In this document: positions 43,469 to 49,205 of the stretch, in pieces | Position numbering within the stretch: position 1 is the first letter of the stretch | How the letters are laid out: the number at the start of each line of letters is the position of its first letter | Origin: a virus | Direction: 5' to 3' (one strand) | DNA length: 49,205 bases | IMG/VR virus record: IMGVR_UViG_3300032213_002257 | Span: 1 to 49,205 of that record | Notes under the pieces: generated by a model | Told to the model about the DNA's origin: nothing | Databases searched by the model: none | The model's input: only the letters and a program-made list of their open reading frames with translations | Program-made: the position numbers and the translations under genes

Positions 43469-46162
43469 ATGAGGATCGACACAGAATCATTGAAAGCCAA
43501 CACCGATATTGTCACGGTGGTTGGTCGGCACGTACCGCTGAAAAAGAAAGGCAGCGAGTATGTTGGCCTTTGCCCGTTTCACGATGACACGCACGCATCC
43601 CTTCACGTGAACCAAACCAAGCAGGTGTTTCTATGCCCTGCCTGCGGCGTGAACGGTGACAGCATCGACTTTCTCGTGAACCTTGGCCTTACATTCAAAG
43701 AGGCCTGCAACGAGCTCGCAGGCGGAGACATATCCGCACCCAAGCCTATCGAGAAGCGCAAAGCCAAGGAGGTGACCAAGGCGGTTGTCTGGAAGCAGCA
43801 GCAGCCTGACGAACACCCGACCGAGTTCCGACACTACAAGCACGGCAGCCCGTCCAAGGTGTGGCCATACAAAACCGCAACAGGCGAGCTGCTCGGATTC
43901 ATAGCGCGCTTTGACCTGCCCGATGGCACCAAAGAGGTGCTGCCCTATATTTACGCCACGGACGGCGTGCGCAAGGAATGGCGCTGGCAGGGATTTGACC
44001 AGCCGCGGCCATTATATAACCTCGACCAGCTCACAGCCCGACCCGACGCAACTGTGCTCGTGGTTGAAGGTGAGAAAACAGCGGACGCTGCTCAGGCCTT
44101 GCTGCCTGGCTACGTTGTGACCTGCTGGCAGGGTGGCGCTAACGCCATCACCAAAACCAATTGGGAGCCACTGCAGGGCCGCAAGGTCCTCGTGTGGCCA
44201 GACAATGACTACACGCACCGATACGGCAAGAAGCACCCCAAAGCGGGCAAGCTGAAACCGTTCCATGAGCAGCCAGGCAATTATGCCATGCTCGAGATTG
44301 CGGACCTGCTCACCCCGATGGGTGCAGCCGTTCGATGGATCGGAAACCCCGAGGGCACACCGTGCGGGTGGGACGTGGCGGATTCCGACTGGAACACCGA
44401 CCAAGCCAAGGCGCACATCAAAACACACCTGCAGGCGGTGCCACAGAGACCAGAACCAGGATTCGAACCCGAGGAGGAGCTCCCTGCCCCACCACCGCCA
44501 CCACCATTGCCACCGCTACCTGCAGGCGATGCTGTTGATGATGACGTGTATCAGCCGTTCAGGGTGCTGGGCTACAGCAAGGACGGCGAGAGCACGAAGT
44601 ATCATTTTTTCGGCTACATGAGCCAGACGGTCATATCCCTGTCTGCATCGGGCATAAGCAAAAACAACCTGCTGCAGCTCGCGCCGTTGAACTATTGGGA
44701 AGGCCAAGGCCTTTGCAACGGTGGCAAGCTCAAATCAGAGCTGATTGCGAACCGCCTCATTGAGCAGTGCACAACCAAGGGCCATTTCAGCGATAAGAAT
44801 ATCCGAGGCCGCGGCGCATGGGTGGAAACCGATGGCACCGTGGTTCTCCACAACGGTGACCGCCTGGTGGTAAACGGCCAACCATCGGCACTGACCAAGC
44901 ACAAGAGCAAATTCATATATGAAAGCAGCGAGCCCCTCGGATTCAACACCGTGGATGCGCTGTCTGCAACCGAGGCATCCAAACTTATCGACGTGCTCAA
45001 GCTGCTGAATTGGGACCGCGATGTGAACGCCTACCTGCTCGCAGGCTGGTGCGTTGTTGCACCCATCTGCGGAGCACTCTCATGGCGTCCGCACGTGTGG
45101 CTCACAGGGGCCGCAGGAACGGGCAAGAGCTGGGTGTTCAAGAACATTGTGCGCAAGCTCCTTGGTGACACCTGCGTGGCCGTACAAGGCGAGACAACGG
45201 AACCAGGGCTAAGGCAGACACTCGGACACGACGCGCTGCCTGTGGTGTTCGATGAGGCTGAGGGTGAGGACCGCAGAGCTCAGGACCGTATGCAGTCCGT
45301 GCTGGCCCTGATGAGGGCAGCCAGTGCTGACGACGGTGGAATCATGGCCAAGGGTACCGCAGGCGGCTCGGCACGCACCTATCGCATCCGCAGCTGCTTT
45401 GCGTTCGCATCCATAGCCTACCAAGTGGCGCAGCAATCAGACCGCACCCGCGTGACCGTGCTCGGACTTGTCCGCGCGATGGACAGAGAACGCGATGCGC
45501 GCTGGAAAAAGCTGCAGGAGGATTACCACAACCTCATCACTAACGAATGGGTCCGCAGGCTGCAGGCTCGCACCGTTGGCTTGATCCCGGTCATTCTCGA
45601 GAATTCGAGAACATTCTCAACAGCCGCGGCCATGGTCATTGGTGAGCAGCGCGCAGGCGACCAGCTCGGCGCAATGCTGGCGGGTGCATACAGCCTGCAC
45701 AGCGGCAAGCGCATCACCCTCGAGGAGGCAAAGGCGTGGGTTGAGGCTCGCAAGTGGGATGAGGAAAAAGGCCTTGACCGAACCCGAGATGAGTTTGCGT
45801 TGCTCAGCTACCTGCTGGAGCAGACGGTGCAAATAGAGACGCACGGCGGACGCTGGGACAGAACCATTGCGGAGGCCGTGGCCATCGCATTGGGGTATGA
45901 GCAGAGCAGCGACATTACACCTGACGGCGCTATGTCACGCCTGAGGCGCTGCGGGTTCAAGATTGACGGTGATTTCCTTGCCATCAGCAATACATCCGAT
46001 TGGATATTGAAAAAGCTGGACGGCAAGCAGTGGGCGAAAAACCACAATAAGATATTGCTGAGGATTGATAAGTCCAAGGCGCTACCAAGTATGAGATTCG
46101 GGCCTGGCTTGGCAACAAGGGCGGTAGGGGTGCCGCTTGCATTGCTGTTTGAAAATACATAG
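43469..46162 (+). CDS. Primase-helicase, CHC2 zinc finger, Toprim-like and P-loop domains
   Basis: 897 aa, starting behind CACAACAACAGT. CHC2 zinc finger with Cys35, His38, Cys56 and Cys59 (CPFHDD, CPACG); Toprim-like VVEGEKT (198-204) and VWPDND (242-247); a proline-rich hinge at about 339-351; then a DUF927-like helicase part with Walker A GAAGTGKS (547-554) and PVVFDEAEGED, and KLDGKQWAKNHNKIL near the end. It should prime and unwind at the origin. Since no DNA polymerase is encoded, the phage probably uses the host enzyme. Confidence 0.92.
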   Translation: MRIDTESLKANTDIVTVVGRHVPLKKKGSEYVGLCPFHDDTHASLHVNQTKQVFLCPACGVNGDSIDFLVNLGLTFKEACNELAGGDISAPKPIEKRKAKEVTKAVVWKQQQPDEHPTEFRHYKHGSPSKVWPYKTATGELLGFIARFDLPDGTKEVLPYIYATDGVRKEWRWQGFDQPRPLYNLDQLTARPDATVLVVEGEKTADAAQALLPGYVVTCWQGGANAITKTNWEPLQGRKVLVWPDNDYTHRYGKKHPKAGKLKPFHEQPGNYAMLEIADLLTPMGAAVRWIGNPEGTPCGWDVADSDWNTDQAKAHIKTHLQAVPQRPEPGFEPEEELPAPPPPPPLPPLPAGDAVDDDVYQPFRVLGYSKDGESTKYHFFGYMSQTVISLSASGISKNNLLQLAPLNYWEGQGLCNGGKLKSELIANRLIEQCTTKGHFSDKNIRGRGAWVETDGTVVLHNGDRLVVNGQPSALTKHKSKFIYESSEPLGFNTVDALSATEASKLIDVLKLLNWDRDVNAYLLAGWCVVAPICGALSWRPHVWLTGAAGTGKSWVFKNIVRKLLGDTCVAVQGETTEPGLRQTLGHDALPVVFDEAEGEDRRAQDRMQSVLALMRAASADDGGIMAKGTAGGSARTYRIRSCFAFASIAYQVAQQSDRTRVTVLGLVRAMDRERDARWKKLQEDYHNLITNEWVRRLQARTVGLIPVILENSRTFSTAAAMVIGEQRAGDQLGAMLAGAYSLHSGKRITLEEAKAWVEARKWDEEKGLDRTRDEFALLSYLLEQTVQIETHGGRWDRTIAEAVAIALGYEQSSDITPDGAMSRLRRCGFKIDGDFLAISNTSDWILKKLDGKQWAKNHNKILLRIDKSKALPSMRFGPGLATRAVGVPLALLFENT

Positions 46163-46194
46163 CTTGCAACAGGTCTGACTTATCTACTGTTGGG

Positions 46195-46228
46195 AAGGGG
46201 CTGCGGGAAACCGTGGCCCTTTCTTTTT
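46195..46228 (+). terminator. Terminator after the primase-helicase gene
   Basis: AAGGGGCTGCGG, GAAA loop, CCGTGGCCCTT with three wobble pairs, then TCTTTTTG. The start is at 46195. Confidence 0.82.
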
Positions 46229-46258
46229 GCCCAAAACGCAAAAATTTTTTCGCTTTCC

Positions 46259-46291
46259 TTTGGTCGTATGACAAAAGTCACTTTATATTTG
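46259..46291 (+). promoter_or_regulatory. Promoter of radC with dyad operator
   Basis: TTTG 46259-46262, 21-bp spacer, TATATTTG 46284-46291, ATG four bases later. Dyad TTTGGTC-GTAT-GACAAAA at 46259-46276, its GAC 14 bases before the box. Confidence 0.85.
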
Positions 46292-46295
46292 CCAC

Positions 46296-46742
46296 ATGTT
46301 AGAAGCAGCAAAAGTAAAAATTGTTTATGTCACCAAGGTGAAAGCAGCCGACAGGCCAAAGATTGAACGCAGCTCAGACGCAGCAGAAATATTCCGCGCG
46401 CACTGGGACACTGAGACTATCGAACTATTTGAAAGCGCCTATGTGATGCTGCTTTCCCGTACAAACCGCGTCCTCGGCGTTGAGCTGATTGGAACAGGCG
46501 GGGCAGGCTCCTGCGTGGTTGATACGGCTCGCGTTTTTCAGTCTGCCATACTTGCCAACGCTGGCGCGATAATCCTCGCACACAATCACCCCAGCGGTTC
46601 GTCAGCTCCATCAGAACACGACCGCATTTTGACAAAGCGATTGGTTGAGGCTGGCAAGCTGCTTTGTATCTCGGTTTTGGACCACGTGATTCTCACACCG
46701 TATGACGGCTATTTCAGTTTTGCGGACGATGGGCTCATTTGA
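46296..46742 (+). CDS. radC: RadC-like JAB-domain protein
   Basis: 148 aa; ATG four bases after the promoter box, so probably leaderless. JAMM motif: Glu46 (ELFESAYVMLLS), His96-x-His98, Ser100 and Asp109 in LAHNHPSGSSAPSEHD. RadC-like proteins on mobile elements are linked to DNA repair or anti-restriction, but the reaction is not settled. Expressed from its own operator-type promoter; no terminator before the next promoter. Confidence 0.92.
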   Translation: MLEAAKVKIVYVTKVKAADRPKIERSSDAAEIFRAHWDTETIELFESAYVMLLSRTNRVLGVELIGTGGAGSCVVDTARVFQSAILANAGAIILAHNHPSGSSAPSEHDRILTKRLVEAGKLLCISVLDHVILTPYDGYFSFADDGLI

Positions 46743-46778
46743 GCTCATCGAAAATAACCGAAAATATTTTTGCTTTTA

Positions 46779-46811
46779 CTTGGTCAAATGACAAAAACAG
46801 TTTTATATTTG
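46779..46811 (+). promoter_or_regulatory. Promoter of the 46831 operon with dyad operator
   Basis: CTTG 46779-46782, 21-bp spacer, TATATTTG 46804-46811. Dyad GGTC-AAAT-GACAAAA, with the GAC 14 bases upstream of the box as in the two related promoters. Confidence 0.82.
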
Positions 46812-46830
46812 CACACACAACAACAACAGT

Positions 46831-47064
46831 ATGACACAGCAAATCATCGAAGCATTCCGCGCATACCTCGTTAAACGCGGCTACACACTGGCAGGAAACA
46901 TCACCTATTCACCATTAGGCCTGCAGGCCGTTGTGGAGGGCGAGGCAAACATTAGACACTTCACACAGGCACTGAGTCACGAGCTCGGAACCGCTGTGAG
47001 ATTAAGCATCGCGGATTTCGACAACGAGGCAATCACAGAGGGTATGTTTGTTTCACCGTTCTGA
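46831..47064 (+). CDS. Small hypothetical protein
   Basis: 77 aa from ATG 46831, behind CAACAACAACAGT. QQIIEAFRAYLVKRGYTLAGNITYSPLGLQAVVEGEANIRHFTQALSHELGTAVRLSIADF is a compact alpha/beta protein. It is the first gene of the operon that runs through the contig join to 2055. No function recognised. Confidence 0.7.
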   Translation: MTQQIIEAFRAYLVKRGYTLAGNITYSPLGLQAVVEGEANIRHFTQALSHELGTAVRLSIADFDNEAITEGMFVSPF

Positions 47065-47070
47065 CCAGCC

Positions 47071-48636
47071 ATGATTCAGGAGGCTTTATTTTCAGACAAG
47101 GAAGGTTCCGGGTACATCTCGGATTCCTTCCATGAGATTGCAGCTATATGCAGCCCACACGCTGAGCCGATTGCCTTTGGCGATACTGAGCTGCTGCCCA
47201 GCTGCGAAACAGACCTCGAGGGGTTTTATAACAGACCTCTCATGTACGTTGGTCACATGAGCTGCAATGACGGCAGTATATTTCTGCCTGACGGCGCAAT
47301 AGAGATGGTTTTTTATGCTGGCGAGCATGAGGGCAAGCACTATTTCAAATCAGTGTACTGGATTACACGCGACCGCTTTTACATACAGTACCAACCAAGC
47401 GGTGGCCGCGACTACAACCGCGTGAAAGGCCACTGGGATTTCAACCGCAAACCAAACAAAAAGACCCAAACAACAGATATGACAGACAAAAGAAAAACCA
47501 AAGACACTGCTCCCGCCGAGGCGGTCGAGCAAACCAACGTCCCAGCCGTGGTGATTCCCACTGGCGAGGATTACATCAACCAAGCCGTGCAGGATTTGCA
47601 GGTAGTCGAAGGCAAGGAGCTAATCGACAAGCAGATTGAGGCACTCAAAGAGCAGTACCTCGGCCTGACGGTTTCCGACCTGAACGACCGCCCTGCGTAT
47701 GTGGCACTGGCGGACGGTGGCAAGCTTGCCAAAAGGCTGCGCCTTGCAGTGGATGCCAAGCGCAAGGAGCTGAACGAGTTCCCATTGAAATTCCAGCGCG
47801 CAGTGAACGCCGAGGCGAAGCGCATCACGGAGCTACTTGCACCAATTGAGCAGCACTGCCTTGCTGAGGTTGCCAAATTCGAGCAGGCCGAGGCTGAGGC
47901 AAAGAAAGCCGAGCAGGCGCGCAAGCACAAGGAGCTAATCGAATCAGGCTGGGTGTACAACGGCACGTTTTACGTGTGCGGCCCCATCAGCATGACCCTC
48001 GAACAGGTTATGCGCATGAACGAGGACCAGTGGGCCAAGGCTATCAAGCACGGGCAGGACGAGGTTGCACGTCAGGAGGCCGAGAAAGCTCGCATCAAAG
48101 CCGAACAGGACCGCATCCGCAAAGAGGCTGAGGACATCGAGGCCGAGAAAGAGCAGCTGCGCAAGGAACGCATGGAAGCGCGCGCCGAGATTCTCATGGC
48201 TGCCGGATTCAGTCTGAACAGCACAGGCGCGGCATACGTACACACAGAGTTCAAGAACCTGTTCATCGGCGTGGAGGTTGTGGTCAACACAACCCTGCAG
48301 GAATTCAGGGACCGCTTGAACGAGTTGAAGGCGGACGTTCAGCGCAAGAAAGATGAGCTGGCTGCGAAGCCTGAGCCAGTGGCCACCACCGTAGCCGCTG
48401 AGGTATTCCCTGACGTTACCCAGCCGATTGAGGACGTAACCGCACCCGCCACATTCGACACCGAGGTTGACCCGTTCGGTCATATCGCCATCGAGGCAGC
48501 TGCAGAGCAGCGTTTGTCTGCTGAGTACATCGACGGGTACGAACATTGCCGCCAGCAGGTTCTCGCCATTTTCAATGACGGCGTACAACGCAAGCGCAGC
48601 GAATTCATTTCATTAATCACCAATTTACAACCATAA
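47071..48636 (+). CDS. Large coiled-coil protein (DUF1351-like), possibly two translated parts
   Basis: 521 aa. The first 136 residues form a separate domain (NDGSIFLPDGAIEMVFYAGEHEGKHYFKSVYWITRDRFYIQYQP). From Met137 at 47479, preceded by AAACAACAGAT, a typical start region here, comes a 385-aa unit: LTVSDLNDRPAYVALADGGKLAKRLRLAVDAKRKEL..., a long Glu/Lys/Arg/Ala coiled coil (about 260-390), and a polar C-terminus. DUF1351-like proteins often lie near recombination genes. Either the frame is a fusion or two products are made from it. Confidence 0.75.
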   Translation: MIQEALFSDKEGSGYISDSFHEIAAICSPHAEPIAFGDTELLPSCETDLEGFYNRPLMYVGHMSCNDGSIFLPDGAIEMVFYAGEHEGKHYFKSVYWITRDRFYIQYQPSGGRDYNRVKGHWDFNRKPNKKTQTTDMTDKRKTKDTAPAEAVEQTNVPAVVIPTGEDYINQAVQDLQVVEGKELIDKQIEALKEQYLGLTVSDLNDRPAYVALADGGKLAKRLRLAVDAKRKELNEFPLKFQRAVNAEAKRITELLAPIEQHCLAEVAKFEQAEAEAKKAEQARKHKELIESGWVYNGTFYVCGPISMTLEQVMRMNEDQWAKAIKHGQDEVARQEAEKARIKAEQDRIRKEAEDIEAEKEQLRKERMEARAEILMAAGFSLNSTGAAYVHTEFKNLFIGVEVVVNTTLQEFRDRLNELKADVQRKKDELAAKPEPVATTVAAEVFPDVTQPIEDVTAPATFDTEVDPFGHIAIEAAAEQRLSAEYIDGYEHCRQQVLAIFNDGVQRKRSEFISLITNLQP

Positions 48637-48637
48637 C

Positions 48638-49205
48638 ATGGAACCATTAATTTCATTTGCGGGGTGGCTGCTCGTTGTAGCATTTGCCCTATTCTTTGCG
48701 GGGCAGTACCTACAAACCCGCGAAAAACTTGTGCTTGAGAAAAAAGACCGCATCGACCTCAAAGAGGCATTCACTGGGTTGCAGCGACAGTACCAGGAGG
48801 TATGCCTCGACCGTGACCGCCTCGAGGCGAATGCGCGCCAAATAGCGCAGGACCGCGACAAGGCCTATGACAGGGTTGAGGAGCTGACAGAGCATAACAC
48901 TCAGCAATGGATTGAATCTAAGGCGGCAAGCGCACAGCTTGAAGCTATCCAGCTTATTATTCAAAAGCACGGTTACGTGTGGGACACAACAATTACCAGC
49001 AGTGCGAACGTTGAAAAATACCTTGGTATTGTCTTTCGCGACTTAAAGTCCGAACAACAAGCGCGAGGTGAGTTCAAAAAGAACGTCGACACTTTCATGA
49101 AGGCCAAGGCAATGGTTGACCAGCTCGTTGCCGCTGCGCGTGAAATCAAACCGCGCGGAGCAGTCAAAAAAGCCACTTATCAACGCCTGCAGGACGCACT
49201 CGCCA
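48638..49205 (+). CDS. Membrane-anchored coiled-coil protein, N-terminal part (continues at 1-149)
   Basis: From ATG 48638 the frame is open to the contig end and continues at base 1 (197 aa in all). Residues about 4-24 (LISFAGWLLVVAFALFFAGQYL) form an N-terminal membrane helix; the remainder is mostly charged helix (EKLVLEKKDRIDLKEAFTGLQRQYQE and DRDKAYDRVEELTEHN). Similar N-anchored coiled coils in phages have no proven role. It starts two bases after the previous TAA. Confidence 0.85.
   Translation, partial: MEPLISFAGWLLVVAFALFFAGQYLQTREKLVLEKKDRIDLKEAFTGLQRQYQEVCLDRDRLEANARQIAQDRDKAYDRVEELTEHNTQQWIESKAASAQLEAIQLIIQKHGYVWDTTITSSANVEKYLGIVFRDLKSEQQARGEFKKNVDTFMKAKAMVDQLVAAAREIKPRGAVKKATYQRLQDALA
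49083..49205. repeat. Terminal direct repeat, right copy
   Basis: Identical to 1-123; see the left copy. It shows that the molecule was closed or permuted. Confidence 0.95.

Noticed and set aside
46158-46170. Third copy of the CATAGCTTGC promoter motif
   Set aside because: It overlaps the primase stop and is followed by a terminator 25 bases later, with no gene between; probably chance or attenuated.
1-49205. CRISPR arrays, insertion sequences or diversity-generating retroelement
   Set aside because: No spaced repeat array, transposase or reverse transcriptase was seen; the iterons at 6110 are too few and lack unique spacers of array length.

Overview
The window is a complete, circularly permuted genome of a temperate tailed phage of a Bacteroidota host. 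Bases 1-123 are repeated exactly at 49083-49205, and one gene runs across the join (48638 to the end, continuing at 1-149), so the unique circle is 49,082 bp. The host group is inferred from many promoters of the Bacteroidota type (TTTG, about 19 bp, TAnnTTTG), from A/C-rich start regions in place of Shine-Dalgarno sites at many genes, and from the gene families. A lambda-type terminase and portal are combined with a P2/Mu-type contractile tail, so the particle should be a myovirus.

Layout. 1-2055: small accessory genes and a ParB-like protein, ending in a clear terminator. 2124-3162: lysis genes (membrane coiled-coil protein, holin-like protein, one-piece spanin). 3190-5832: an early-type operon of small proteins ending with an HsdM-like protein. 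5833-6240: AT-rich non-coding DNA with four iterons and a 57-bp alternating purine-pyrimidine tract, the best origin candidate. 6241-6870: minor tail protein Z. 7179-9516: a coupled cassette of ParB-like protein, cytosine-5 methyltransferase and CmoA-like protein. 9509-17260: small terminase, SSB, large terminase, gpW-like protein, portal, protease/capsid fusion, cement protein and head-tail joining protein. 17257-22453: tail terminator and a block of fibre or adhesin-like genes. 22457-34384: sheath, tube, a tRNA, frameshifted E/E' chaperone, tape measure, U, X, D, V, W, J, I, tail fibres and endolysin. 34385-35876: small genes and up to three transcripts with no clear coding content. 35875-39079, minus strand: integrase, small HTH protein, RecT and RecE-like nuclease. 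39188-46162: replication and nucleotide genes. 46296-49205: RadC and early proteins, joining round to base 1.

Most notable system: at 7811-9516 a C5-cytosine methyltransferase has Arg in place of the nearly invariant motif X Asn (GRS instead of GNS) and overlaps a gene for a homologue of CmoA, the carboxy-SAM synthase. A basic residue at that position is the change I recall as letting an engineered C5 methyltransferase use carboxy-SAM. Together they suggest that this phage puts 5-carboxymethylcytosine, or a related acidic modification, into its DNA.

Other points of interest are a roughly 290-nt orphan structured RNA with its own promoter and terminator, an operator-like dyad at identical phase in three promoters, very short or absent leaders at several genes, hairpins after the capsid, sheath and tube genes, a G-quadruplex motif, and a CAT-anticodon tRNA with G37 inside the tail operon. 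All functions are inferred from sequence motifs read by eye; no database search was run.
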